Shown here piece after piece: positions 17,654 through 27,500 of a stretch of DNA of 64,000 bases. A program made the translations under genes and the position numbers. Origin of the DNA: Streptomyces carminius (GTDB lineage Bacteria; Actinomycetota; Actinomycetes; Streptomycetales; Streptomycetaceae); NCBI RefSeq assembly GCF_002794255.1, contig NZ_PGGW01000007.1, positions 1 through 64,000 of the forward strand. The letters run 5' to 3'. The notes below the pieces were generated by a model that was not told the origin of the DNA, ran no database searches, and saw nothing but the letters and a program-made list of their open reading frames with translations. Every line of letters starts with the position of its first letter. The stretch's first letter is position 1.

Positions 17654-18831
17654 GCGGTGGCCTCGGCGTCGTTGCGGGCCAGGGCGACATCCACAGCGGA
17701 GGTGATCAGCGCCTCGAAGGAGCCGTACCGTCGGCCGAGGCCGGTCAGGTCCTTGGCGTCCAGGCCGGCCCAGCCGGAGGCGAGGATGCGGCCGGTGCCC
17801 AGGAGTGTGTTCGCGGCCTGCGCGTAGGCGTGGAGCTGTTCGATGGAGCGGGCGGCGAAGCCGCCCGTGGCGGCGGCGCGGACGGGCTCTTCGAAAGCGG
17901 CCGCGTAGGACAGGGGGCGGTCGGAGCGCACCGCGATGTGCACGAGGCTGGGGATGGTGTGGGCGGCGGTGGAGTTCTTCTTGGCCTGGGGCAGGGACTC
18001 GGTGAACGCGGCGAGGAACGCGGCGACCAGTTCGCGGGCCGCCTGCGGCTCGTTCCCGATGTTCGCCGCCAGGTCGCGCAGGTCGACGGTGGCGTATCGG
18101 TAGAAGGTGCCGGCGCTGTACTCGGCGTGGCCCATGTGGCCGCTGCCGGTCGCGTCGTTCCAGTTGTCGGTGACGTCGTCGACGGCGGAGAAGTAGTCGA
18201 GTTCGACGTCGGTGGCGTGGGTGGTCAGGGCGTGGGCGACCTGTACGGCGCCGTCGACGCCGGCGTCGTCGATCTCGGCGAGCATCCGGCCGAAGAGGTT
18301 GATGACGCCGTTGCGGGAGCGGAGCACGGCCTCGATCCGGTCGGTGGGCAGGACACTCTTGTCGGCGGGCTTTTTGATGTCCTTGGCGCTCTCCAGCGTG
18401 TCGCGGTGCTGTTCGGCGAGGTCGGCCAGCTCGGTGACCGCGATCTCGGGCACGTACACCATGGCGTTGGTGAGGACCTTGTTGGGGATGATCTGCTTGG
18501 AGTCGCCGGGCTGCTTGGCCAGTTCGAACTTGATGCTGCTGCCGGCTGCGATGTGGCCGCCGGCTCGCTGCGCGAGCTCGCTGGGCCAGGCGCGGCTTTC
18601 CAGTTCGCGGGTGACGCGCTCACCGATGCGGCGGGTCCGCAGCGCCGCCTGGCCGATCTTTTCCTGGAACTCGGTGCGCATGGCGCGCTTCCAGGACTGG
18701 CTGCTGACGCGGGTGCGCAGGGTGTTGCCGTACTGGACGGTCTTGACGGAGTTGGTGTCGTCCCGGTTCAAGTTGGCGAACGGAACGGACTGCACGGCGT
18801 GGATGTCGATGAAGCGGGCAGGGGTAGCCAT
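17650..18831 (-). CDS. cas7e: Cascade backbone subunit Cas7e
   Basis: A 393-residue protein. It shows the Cas7/Cse4/CasC hallmarks: FIDIHAVQSVPFANLNRDD at the start, RVSSQSWKRAMR, a central VDGAVQVAHALTTH and DYFSAVDD, then the TFYRYATVDLRDL strand. Six copies normally form the crRNA-binding backbone. ATG 18831 has GAAGGAGA 10 bases upstream. It sits 89 bases after cse2 and is coupled to cas5e. Confidence 0.96.
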   Translation of the reverse strand: MATPARFIDIHAVQSVPFANLNRDDTNSVKTVQYGNTLRTRVSSQSWKRAMRTEFQEKIGQAALRTRRIGERVTRELESRAWPSELAQRAGGHIAAGSSIKFELAKQPGDSKQIIPNKVLTNAMVYVPEIAVTELADLAEQHRDTLESAKDIKKPADKSVLPTDRIEAVLRSRNGVINLFGRMLAEIDDAGVDGAVQVAHALTTHATDVELDYFSAVDDVTDNWNDATGSGHMGHAEYSAGTFYRYATVDLRDLAANIGNEPQAARELVAAFLAAFTESLPQAKKNSTAAHTIPSLVHIAVRSDRPLSYAAAFEEPVRAAATGGFAARSIEQLHAYAQAANTLLGTGRILASGWAGLDAKDLTGLGRRYGSFEALITSAVDVALARNDAEATA

Positions 18832-18920
18832 GGGTGGGTGTCTCCTTCGAAGGTCAATGGGTGTTCGGGGGGAAGCGGCGGTGTGCGGCTGTTGCGGGCT
18901 CGGGGCTGCGGCGGGGCGGC

Positions 18921-19616
18921 TTACTCCAGGTCTTCCTGGTCGGCCTGGTTGGCCTTTTCCTGCTCGTCCCTGGCGCGTGCCCGGTAGTAGTCCTGCAGCC
19001 AGCGACGGGCGATTCGCCCGGAGTGCACGGGCCAGGCGATCAGGTCGTCCAGTAGCTGGGCCCAGTCGACGGGCACATCGACGCCACGCAGGTAGCGGAC
19101 GGCGGACGGCAGGTGCCGGTGGAGGCCGTCGATGCTCTGCCGGGTGAGAAGGTTGAGACGGCTTTCCGCCGCGGACTCCCGCATCTCCCTCTCCCGGCCG
19201 GGCCCCTGGGTGACCGCCAGCGCGAACGCCGCCCCGAGACTGTCGCCGTACCGGTCCTTGCGGGACGCTGCGGCTTCCGGCGGCGTGGTCTTCTCCTCGC
19301 CGTCTGGCTCGCTGTCGGTACCGGTGTCGGTGTCGGGCTTGGCGGCGCTGGCGTAGCTGTTGCGGGGCTGGTCGGCGATCATCGCGGCCACCGCGTAATA
19401 CGCCCGCTGCTCGGCCTCGGAACAGCCCGCGGGCAGCCAGCGGGCGACCAGGCGGTGCATGCGCGGCACGTTGTCGATACCGCGGCCTACTCCGCTGCGC
19501 AGCGCGACACGGGCTCCGGGATCTTCCGCGCAGACCTGTTCGATCCACGAGGTGTAGGCCAGGCGCTGCTTTCGCCGGGTGACGGTCAGGTCGTCGGGTG
19601 GTGCCTCAGTGGCCAT
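18921..19616 (-). CDS. cse2: Cascade small subunit Cse2 (Cas11e)
   Basis: A 231-residue helical protein. It begins with SWIEQVCAEDPGARVALRSG and RMHRLVARWLPAG, as in the Cse2 N-terminal bundle. The C-terminal bundle follows (RLNLLTRQSIDGLHRHLPSAVRYL and WAQLLDDLIAWP). A charged, low-complexity linker lies at residues about 90-120. It stabilises the R-loop along the Cascade belly. GGAAGGAC precedes ATG 19616. Confidence 0.94.
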   Translation of the reverse strand: MATEAPPDDLTVTRRKQRLAYTSWIEQVCAEDPGARVALRSGVGRGIDNVPRMHRLVARWLPAGCSEAEQRAYYAVAAMIADQPRNSYASAAKPDTDTGTDSEPDGEEKTTPPEAAASRKDRYGDSLGAAFALAVTQGPGREREMRESAAESRLNLLTRQSIDGLHRHLPSAVRYLRGVDVPVDWAQLLDDLIAWPVHSGRIARRWLQDYYRARARDEQEKANQADQEDLE

Positions 19617-19685
19617 GAGGGCGTGTCCTTCCAGGGAATGGGGATGGTGACAGTTGTGGCCGGGCCCGGGTGTTCGCCGGGGGCG

Positions 19686-21248
19686 TTACTTCTTCTTGCG
19701 CCGGCCGCCGTACAGCTCCAGGCGTGCGGTGGACACCGCTTTCGCGCCGCGCAGCGTGCGGGTGATGGAAGCGGTGACGGCGTCGAACGCCTCCCGCGCC
19801 AGGCTCAGGAAGGCCGCGCGGGTGGCGGCGGGGTCGAGCCCGACGTCCAAGGCGCGACCGGTGCGGTCCAGTTGCCGGAAACGGGCCCAGAACTCGGCCT
19901 CGGCGCGCGGCCAGTACCGGGCGGCCGCCTCGGCGGCCCAGGTGTCGGCGTCCGCTTTCGCATCGTCCGTGTACAGCTTCCAGGCAAGCTTGACCGCCCG
20001 GTTCAGGCGGTGACCGTGCATCTCGCCGAGCTGCCGCATCCGTGCCACGGCGGGTGCGGTCCGGGGAGCTCGGTCCTCGATGTATCCGAGGACCGGCGGG
20101 GTGGAGGCGTCGACGAACTGGGTGTCCTTGGCCTGTCCTTCCTGTTCGAAGCCCAGCGCCCGTACCCGCAGGTCCTCCGACACCTCCGGTGCGGTGTCGA
20201 ACACCTTGGGGCGTTTGGGCTCGGAGGTGCCGGGCGGTTCCTTCAGCAGCAGGGCGTCCAGGTCGCGCCACAGGGCGCGGCGTGCGTCGGCCGGGCGCGG
20301 GTAGCGGTTGTTCTGCTGGCTGATCTGCCAGATCAGGAACGGGTCGTCCCTGGGGATACGGCCGGCGCGGTAGGCCCAGGTGATGAAGGCGTCCCGGACC
20401 AGCTCCGGGTCGTGGTCGTCCGGTACCAGCAGCACAGCGTGCTGGGAGCAGGCGGTCAGCCGGGAGCACGGCCCCGAAGGGGTGGGCGGGGCGGCGTCGG
20501 GGTCGGGCAGGTCGTCCCACTCCCACGGGCACTGGTCCTCCCCCCGCCGCACGGTGGCCTCCGGGCGGATCAGGCCCGCCAGCAGGGTCTCGAACAGCGT
20601 GTCGCCCTCGGGGTGGTAGGACAGCGCGGTCCGCAGCGAGCCCGCCGTCGCGCTCGCGGTCTTGGTGCCGTTGACCTCGCGGGCGGAGCAGCGCCCGGAA
20701 GGGCCGTAGTAGTGCCACACCAGCAGGCTGAGGACCGCCTCCGCAGCGGTGGGGAGGTCGGGGTTCGTGTCGCTGCCGTGCCGGAACCAGGCGTGGTTGT
20801 TGCCTGCGGGCCGGGTCACGATCAGTTTGTTCACCCCGGCGGTGTTGCCGGCGTCGCACTGTTTGGCCAGCCGCGGATCCTGCATCCAGGGACGGCCGCC
20901 GTCGGAGTCGTAGAGGAAGAACCGCGCGCGGTACCGGGTGGCGTACTCCTCGATCCGCTCTTGGGGCAGCCTGCCGTCTTCCAGGACCTCCAGCCGCCGC
21001 TGTCCCCAGTCCCCGGGGCCGGCCTCGTCCAGCCCGGTGACCCGGGCGGTGAGCGCGTACAGGATCCGCAGCAGCGCGGAGTGCGCGGGCGGTACAGGGA
21101 TGGCCAGGGTGGCGATGTCGGTGCTGTGTTCCAGCACGCCCTGCAGCCCGAGCCGGCCGGGCAGCTCCCCCGGAGCGGAGCGCAGCGCCTGGGGAGTCCA
21201 GCGGATGGGGATCCACGGTTCGTCGAACAGGTTGTGGTGGGTTGGCAT
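19686..21248 (-). CDS. cas8e: Cascade large subunit Cas8e (Cse1)
   Basis: A 520-residue protein from ATG 21248, with AGGAG 7 bases upstream; an upstream in-frame start at 21272 lacks one. It has the Cse1 N-terminus NLFDEPWIPI, then FFLYDSDGGRPWMQDP, the KLIVTRPAGNNHAWF region and a C-terminal four-helix part (FWARFRQLDRTGRAL). Cse1 recognises the PAM and recruits Cas3. A 227-base gap with two palindromes separates it from cas3, so Cascade may have its own promoter. Confidence 0.94.
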   Translation of the reverse strand: MPTHHNLFDEPWIPIRWTPQALRSAPGELPGRLGLQGVLEHSTDIATLAIPVPPAHSALLRILYALTARVTGLDEAGPGDWGQRRLEVLEDGRLPQERIEEYATRYRARFFLYDSDGGRPWMQDPRLAKQCDAGNTAGVNKLIVTRPAGNNHAWFRHGSDTNPDLPTAAEAVLSLLVWHYYGPSGRCSAREVNGTKTASATAGSLRTALSYHPEGDTLFETLLAGLIRPEATVRRGEDQCPWEWDDLPDPDAAPPTPSGPCSRLTACSQHAVLLVPDDHDPELVRDAFITWAYRAGRIPRDDPFLIWQISQQNNRYPRPADARRALWRDLDALLLKEPPGTSEPKRPKVFDTAPEVSEDLRVRALGFEQEGQAKDTQFVDASTPPVLGYIEDRAPRTAPAVARMRQLGEMHGHRLNRAVKLAWKLYTDDAKADADTWAAEAAARYWPRAEAEFWARFRQLDRTGRALDVGLDPAATRAAFLSLAREAFDAVTASITRTLRGAKAVSTARLELYGGRRKKK

Positions 21249-21313
21249 CAAGCTCCTATGGGTGGGCCACAATGAGGTGGGATCCCCGCACCAGAGCAGG
21301 GGTGATCCGCCTG

Positions 21314-21326
21314 TCGCCTATGGCGA
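21314..21326. promoter_or_regulatory. 13-bp palindrome in cas3-cas8e gap, copy 1
   Basis: TCGCCTATGGCGA, a near-perfect palindrome 66 bases upstream of the cas8e start. A second copy differing at one central base lies at 21442-21454. Two equal sites in a short intergenic region suggest an operator for the Cascade-adaptation genes. Confidence 0.4.
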
Positions 21327-21441
21327 GAGCCGGGACCCGCCCCCGTGCCCGCGCAGGCGGGCGTGGAAGACCACGGCCGTGTCCTGCCCAGCGCCCCGGG
21401 AAGGGCCGCGACTGTGGCGGCGACTCAACGTAGCAAGCCTG

Positions 21442-21454
21442 TCGCCTAGGGCGA
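21442..21454. promoter_or_regulatory. 13-bp palindrome in cas3-cas8e gap, copy 2
   Basis: TCGCCTAGGGCGA, the partner of the site at 21314-21326, 128 bases away centre to centre and just past the cas3 stop. Probable regulator binding site, by position and symmetry only. Confidence 0.4.
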
Positions 21455-21475
21455 CGGCGTTTTCGGGAAATTGCC

Positions 21476-24310
21476 TCAGACTGATTCCAGTCCGACCTGC
21501 GACATCCGGATCGTCCGGTCCCCATGGCGGCACTTCCAGGCCCCCAGACCGCCCGGCCGCATGCGCAGCAGCACCAGATCCCGCAGCACCGGCTGCTTGC
21601 TCCAGCTCTTCGGGGCGGGAACCCCCTCGGTTCCGTGGCGCAGCCATGACCCGGGAACGGACGCGACGTGGGCCATGATCTGTGCGAGCTCCTCCCGCAC
21701 AAGGCCCTGCCGACCGCCGGCGGGAAGCGGCAGCGTCCCTTCCACATCCAGCGTGAGGGCACCGCCGTTCTGCTCGTACAGGCACAACACCCGCCCGCTG
21801 TCCGCGCCCAGGCGGGTGGTCAGCAGTTCCTCGGTGACCCCCGCCTCCCGGCGGGACAGCTGGTGCAGGTCTCCCGCGACGTCCGCGGGCGCGCAGATGC
21901 CCACCATGTCGGCCAAGTGCTCCTCGGCCGCCTCCTCCGCACGGCGCTGGGCATCCATGCGCCGCAGCTCCCGGCCGGCGGCATCCTCCAGACCATCGAC
22001 GAAGTCCTGCGCGTACACCGCGTCGACAAGGCGCTGAACGTCGCCCGGCACCTCGATGCCGGTCTCCGCCTGACCGTGGAGAAGGCGAGCGGTGCGGCGC
22101 AGCAGCCCAGGGTCGTAAACCGTGCCCCAGCTACGCGGCGCCTCGGTCTCCTTCCGGTCTCCGACCGGTTCCAGCACCACCAGACGCGGCCGGTCCTCCG
22201 GCAACGCCCACCCCGGGCGCCCCTTCTCTCCCCGGGCGTGGCGGCGGCCGCGGCCGGCCCGCTGCAGAAGCTGCGCCAGCGGAGCGAGGTCGCTGACCAC
22301 CAGATCGAAGTCCAGATCGAGGGACTGCTCAACGACCTGGGTGGCGACCAGAACCGACGCAGGCCGCGGTCGCGTCACCTCACCTGGTGTGCGGGGCTTG
22401 CCGTATGCCTTCTCGCACTCGCCGGTGATCCGCTGCCGCACGCCGGCCGGGTAGCGCGAGTGCAGCAGCCGCAGCCCGCCCTCACTCCCGGCAAGCTCGG
22501 GGAACGCCTCACGCAGGTCACGGAAGGTCCGCTGGGACTCGGCCACCGTGGTACAGCACACCAGCGCCGTACCCCCCTCCTCCACCACCGGCCGCAGCAC
22601 CTCACGCAGCGCCGCCCGGCGCCCACCGGCCCGCACGGCCGCCCCAGGCTCCTCGCCGACATCCCACACCACCGGGCGGACCTCGGCCTCCAGCGTGCGG
22701 GCACGCCCGCTGCCGACCGCGCGAGGCGCCGCGACCTGCCCCGTGGCGGCATCGGTGAACAGCCACCCCGGATAGCACGGCTCGACAGCCGACGGCTCCA
22801 CGAACCCGGCCCCCCGCCGGTAAGCATCAACCAGCGATCCCGCGGTACGGCCCGTCAGCGTGGCCGACAGCAGCACCACCGGGACACCGAACGCGCCGAG
22901 CCACTCCAACAGCCGCGTCAAAAGCTTGTGCATCCACGGCCCGTACGCGTGGGCCTCGTCGACGACGAAGACCTTCTCCGACAAGGCGAACAACCGCAGC
23001 GCATTATGCGTGAGAGGCAGGACAGCGCTGAGCGCCTGGTCGATCGTGCCCGCACCCAGCGGCGCCAGCAGCCCGCGCTTGGCCCCCCGCAGCCAGATAC
23101 CGGCCTCGGTGGCCGTGGCCTCCTCCGCACTCACCTCACCACCCTGGGGCATGAAGGCGTGCTCGCGCCGGGTGTAGAGCGGGCTGAGCCATGCCATGGA
23201 GTGCAGCAGCGTCAGCGCCCGCTCCCCGGCCAGCGCCGCGTCGGCGAACTTCTCCACCCGTGGAAACATCGCATCCGCGGTCGCCATGGTCGGCAGCGCA
23301 AAGTACAGACCCCGGGCATCGGCGGCCCGGCCCAGCACCGACGCCGCGAACAAGGCGGCCTCCGTCTTGCCGTCACCGGTCGGCGCGGTCACCAGCAACA
23401 GCCCCGGCCCCCGCTCCTCAACCAGCTCGGGCAGAGCCTCGACCAAGTCCTCCTGGAGCGTGTTCGGCGGGAAAGGGAACATCGCCCCGAACTCTTCGGC
23501 CGCGAACCTCGCCCGCCCCAGTCGCGCCGCGCTCACCAGCCCTGCGGCGGCCGTCCGCGTCCGCGCCCAGTGTGCGTCCAGCTCCTCGGGGGTGCCCCGC
23601 CAGCCCGCAGGAGGCAACAGCGGCTTGATCGCGCCTGTCTGGCTGGCCAGCCAGTCCGCGACCACCACCAGCCCAGCGACCACCACCGCCAGCTCCGCAG
23701 GCAGCCCCCGCCCGGGCACCGCACCGGCACCAACAACCCGCCGCACCTCGGCGAAGTGCACCCGCCGCTGCCCGGCCCAGCCCTCCTCTCCCAGACCAGA
23801 CTGGTAAGCGCTCGCCGAAGCCAGCTGCTTCGACGGCAGAACCTCGCCGAAGCGTCCGTGGTGTCCCCCCAGCAGTTGGGCGATCTGGTGGCTGACGGCC
23901 GTCCTCAACAACCGGCGATTGCCGGGGTAACCGATCTCCTCGAACAGCTGAGCCAGCGCCCAGTGCGTCGCCCTCTCATGCCGGAACCCACGCGCACTCT
24001 CGGCTCCCGGCGCGAACCAGTACACCGGATCATCCCGCACGGCCGCGAACGCCTCCGGCACCTGAGCCTGAAACGGCGGTGTGATCTTCCCCAGGTCGTG
24101 CAGACCTGCCCAGAACGCCCCCACGGCCCGCGCCTCGTCCAAGCTCAGCCCCAGGGCTTGGGCGACCCGCTCCCGCATCCGCCCACCGAGCAGAACATCC
24201 CACAAGACCTCGAACACCGCGGCTGTGTCGAGCAGATGGCACACAACCGGATAGGGCCTCGGCAGACCCTTCTCCTTCCCCCACATACAAGAATCCAGCG
24301 GGAGGCCCAT
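21476..24310 (-). CDS. cas3: Cas3 nuclease-helicase (type I-E)
   Basis: A 944-residue protein. The HD nuclease domain is at the N-terminus (CHLLD with H25, HDLGK at 71-75, FRHERATHW, then VSHQIAQLLGGHHG). A superfamily 2 helicase follows: Walker A TAPTGDGKT at about 305, DEAH in VVDEAHAYG at about 450, motif III LSATLTG, then QVVEQSLDLD and LLQRAGRGRRH. Cascade recruits Cas3 to degrade invading DNA. The start chosen is ATG 24310, just before the conserved WGKEKGLPRPYPVVCHL. The frame stays open upstream, and a GTG at 24337 is the alternative. It is transcribed away from array 2. Confidence 0.95.
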   Translation of the reverse strand: MGLPLDSCMWGKEKGLPRPYPVVCHLLDTAAVFEVLWDVLLGGRMRERVAQALGLSLDEARAVGAFWAGLHDLGKITPPFQAQVPEAFAAVRDDPVYWFAPGAESARGFRHERATHWALAQLFEEIGYPGNRRLLRTAVSHQIAQLLGGHHGRFGEVLPSKQLASASAYQSGLGEEGWAGQRRVHFAEVRRVVGAGAVPGRGLPAELAVVVAGLVVVADWLASQTGAIKPLLPPAGWRGTPEELDAHWARTRTAAAGLVSAARLGRARFAAEEFGAMFPFPPNTLQEDLVEALPELVEERGPGLLLVTAPTGDGKTEAALFAASVLGRAADARGLYFALPTMATADAMFPRVEKFADAALAGERALTLLHSMAWLSPLYTRREHAFMPQGGEVSAEEATATEAGIWLRGAKRGLLAPLGAGTIDQALSAVLPLTHNALRLFALSEKVFVVDEAHAYGPWMHKLLTRLLEWLGAFGVPVVLLSATLTGRTAGSLVDAYRRGAGFVEPSAVEPCYPGWLFTDAATGQVAAPRAVGSGRARTLEAEVRPVVWDVGEEPGAAVRAGGRRAALREVLRPVVEEGGTALVCCTTVAESQRTFRDLREAFPELAGSEGGLRLLHSRYPAGVRQRITGECEKAYGKPRTPGEVTRPRPASVLVATQVVEQSLDLDFDLVVSDLAPLAQLLQRAGRGRRHARGEKGRPGWALPEDRPRLVVLEPVGDRKETEAPRSWGTVYDPGLLRRTARLLHGQAETGIEVPGDVQRLVDAVYAQDFVDGLEDAAGRELRRMDAQRRAEEAAEEHLADMVGICAPADVAGDLHQLSRREAGVTEELLTTRLGADSGRVLCLYEQNGGALTLDVEGTLPLPAGGRQGLVREELAQIMAHVASVPGSWLRHGTEGVPAPKSWSKQPVLRDLVLLRMRPGGLGAWKCRHGDRTIRMSQVGLESV

Positions 24311-24526
24311 CCGAGGAAGATCCCTATGCGTCGTCACACAGACACACATAGCAACCGCCACTGACAACAGACCCCAACACCCGCACAGACCAGCAACACT
24401 GACAAGCCAGCGCCTACACTCCCCTGCCATGCCACAGCGACACGCAACAACCCCTCCCCGCCTCCCAGCACTCCAGGACGCCAGCAAAGAGACGGCAAAG
24501 GGGTTCTAGAAACCCAGGTCAGAAAG
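24311..24526 (+). promoter_or_regulatory. divergent cas3 promoter / array 2 leader
   Basis: A 216-base gap between the cas3 start and the first repeat of the rightward array. It is cytosine- and adenine-rich, lacks a gene and ends with an imperfect palindrome GGGTTCTAGAAACCC shortly before the first repeat. By position and repeat polarity it is the leader of array 2, and it should also hold the leftward cas3 promoter. Confidence 0.6.
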
Positions 24527-27500
24527 GTCCTCTCCGCGCGAGCGGAGGTGAGCCGAAGGCCCACGAGCAGGCCGCCGCCGAAGCCGAGTCCTCTCCGCGC
24601 GAGCGGAGGTGAGCCGTTCCGGCCGGCCGTCCTCCGCCGCGACCCCGTGTGCTCTCCGCGCGAGCGGAGGTGAGCCGTACGGCGTGAGGCCCCGCCGTTG
24701 ATCCGTGTTGTGCTCTCCGCGCGAGCGGAGGTGAGCCGCACGGGTGGAAGCCGTGGGAGGGCCGCATCCTGTGCTCTCCGCGCGAGCGGAGGTGAGCCGC
24801 GGATGCGGTCGGCGCGGTGCCGTACGTGGTCGTGCTCTCCGCGCGAGCGGAGGTGAGCCGTCGTGGTCGTTCCGGCCGATGATGGCGACCGCGTGCTCTC
24901 CGCGCGAGCGGAGGTGAGCCGCGGATGCGGTCGGCGCGGTGCCGTACGTGGTCGTGCTCTCCGCGCGAGCGGAGGTGAGCCGGCGGCCAGGCCGGGGCGG
25001 AGCTTCTCGGACATGTGCTCTCCGCGCGAGCGGAGGTGAGCCGACCCGGCTACCACCCCGGGTCCATATCGACTCGTGCTCTCCGCGCGAGCGGAGGTGA
25101 GCCGTTCGGCGAGGACTGGCACGAGCGCCCGCCCACGTCCTCTCCGCACGAGCGGAGGTGAGCTAGCCCGTGCGAAGGCCCTTCTTGTCGGGTCGCTGTC
25201 CTCTCCGCGCGAGCGGAGGTGAGCCGCACGCGGACGACTTCGACGGCGACGGCTGGTAGTGCTCTCCGCGCGAGCGGAGGTGAGCCGGGGTAGCCGGTGG
25301 TGCACGGGCCGATCAGCTCGTGCTCTCCGCGCGAGCGGAGGTGTCCCGGAGAGGGGTGGCCGTGATGGATGAGTGGCTGCGTCCTCTCCGCGCGAGCGGA
25401 GGTGTCCCGCCCCGGGCACAGGCGAAGCCCCCACCGCGATGGTCCTCTCCGCGCGAGCGGAGGTAAGCCGGCGCGGCACGGCTGGGGTCTGGCCGCATGA
25501 GCGTGCTCTCCGCGCGAGCGGAGGTGAGCCGCACCCGGGCCGAGCGGCACCCGTCCTGGAGGGGTGCTCTCCGCGCGAGCGGAGGTGAGCCGCGCCCCGG
25601 CTACTGCTACCTGTGCGCGAATGGGTGCTCTCCGCGCAAGCGGAGGTAAGCCGTGGGGGAGGACGTGGGCGGCGGTCTCGGGCGGGTCCTCTCCGCGCGA
25701 GCGGAGGTGTCCCGCAGATCATCCTCGCCACGGTCCGGATGGGTCAGTCTTCTCCGCGCGAGCGGAGGTATCCCGTAGGCGGTGAACTCGATGCCGCCGT
25801 CCCTCACGCCCTCTCCGCGCGAGCGGAGGTGAGCCGTGCGTCCGGGAGGTGCGCACCAGCCACCGCCGTGGCGGCCCGAGGTCCTCTCCGCGCAAGCGGA
25901 GGTGAGCCGTACGTCATGCACTTCGGCCATGTCTAGGGTCCGTCCTCTCCGCGCGAGCGGAGGTGAACCGGCAGTCCCTTCACGTGCGGCTTGCCGCAGG
26001 GAGTGCTCTCCGCGCGAGCGGAGGTGAGCCCCCCGGCTTCGCGGCCACCCGGGAGCTGCTGCGTGCTCTCCGCGCGAGCGGAGGTGAGCCGCCCGTGGCT
26101 GCTGAGGCGCCGGTGGTGGTGGTGCGCTCTCCGCGCGAGCGGAGGTGTCCCGCTGGCACGAGAAGGAGCACGGGACCCGGAGGCGTGCTCTCCGCGCGAG
26201 CGGAGGTGAGCCGCAGACGATGGTCAGCGCGATGGACAAGCCAGCGTGCTCTCCGCGCGAGCGGAGGTAAGCCGTGGGGGAGGACGTGGGCGGCGGTCTC
26301 GGGCGGGTCCTCTCCGCGCGAGCGGAGGTGAGCCGCCACCACCACCGCATCCCGGCGTGCCCAGCCGGTGCTCTCCGCGCGAGCGGAGGTGAGCCGCCCT
26401 GACCGCCATCGAGGAGTCCGAGGCCCGCGTGCTCTCCGCGCGAGCGGAGGTGTCCCGTACACGAAGGCGACGCCGGAGCAGTCTCCGAGGTGCTCTCCGC
26501 GCGAGCGGAGGTGAGCCGGCGCCCAGGGCCGTTACGAGGGACTGTTCCGCGTCCTCTCCGCGCGAGCGGAGGTGAGCCGCACATGGTCGCCGAGGGAGTG
26601 CTGTACTCGGAGTCTTCTCCGCGCGAGCGGAGGTGAGCCGCTGTCCTCGCGAGCGGAGGCGTACTTCTTCGCGTGCTCTCCGCGCGAGCGGAGGTGAGCC
26701 GTCGCCGGGGGCGTAGACGAACACGTGGATGAAGTGCTCTCCGCGCGAGCGGAGGTGTCCCGGTGTGGTCGTCGGCCGCGTTGCGGCAGAGCCGGTCCTC
26801 TCCGCACGAGCGGAGGTGAACCGGCCCCTCGTACGGGCACGGTGCGATGGCTGGGGTGCTCTCCGCGCGAGCGGAGGTGAGCCGCGCAGGGCGAGCATGG
26901 GGCGCTCTCCCCCGGCGTGCTCTCCGCGCGAGCAGAGGTGAGCCGAGATCGAGCAGCGCGGCGACTACCGCGCCGAAGTGCTCTCCGCGCGAGCGGAGGT
27001 GAGCCGCTGGAGAGGCTGCGGAAGGTCAGCAAGGGCGTGTGCTCTCCGCGCGAGCGGAGGTGAGCCGCTGGAGAGGCTGCGGAAGGTCAGCAAGGGCGTG
27101 TGCTCTCCGCGCGAGCGGGGGTGTTCCGCCTGGGAGAACCGCCGCCCCGGCTACGCCTACGTGGTCCCCGCGCGAGCGGGGGTGTTCCGATGGTGGCGTA
27201 GATGCTCATGCTGCTCCGAGTGTGGTCCCCGCGCGAGCGGGGGTGTTCCGGTTCAGGTGACCGCCGTGACCGGCACGGCGCTGTGGTCCCCGCGCGAGCG
27301 GGGGTGTTCCGGTTCAGGTGACCGCCGTGACCGGCACGGCGCTGTGGTCCCCGCGCGAGCGGGGGTGTTCCGCCGGCCGGGTCGGTGGGGTAAGGGGCCG
27401 GGGGGTGGTCCCCGCGCGAGCGGGGGTGTTCCGGCGGCCCGGGATCGGGCCGTAGTCGACGGTGCGTGGTCCCCGCGCGAGCGGGGGTGTTCCGGAATGA

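Noticed and set aside
17635..18987. Rightward frame opposite cas7e, rich in G, V and Q
   Set aside because: Composition typical of an antisense frame in high-GC DNA, and it overlaps a clear cas7e.
21668..24364. Long rightward frame opposite cas3
   Set aside because: A shadow frame created by third-position GC; cas3 on the other strand has all expected motifs.
24334..27032. Long leftward frames across array 2 with SPPLARRA or HLRSRGEH words
   Set aside because: Same artefact of stop-free CRISPR repeats. The DNA is an array with regular 61-base period.
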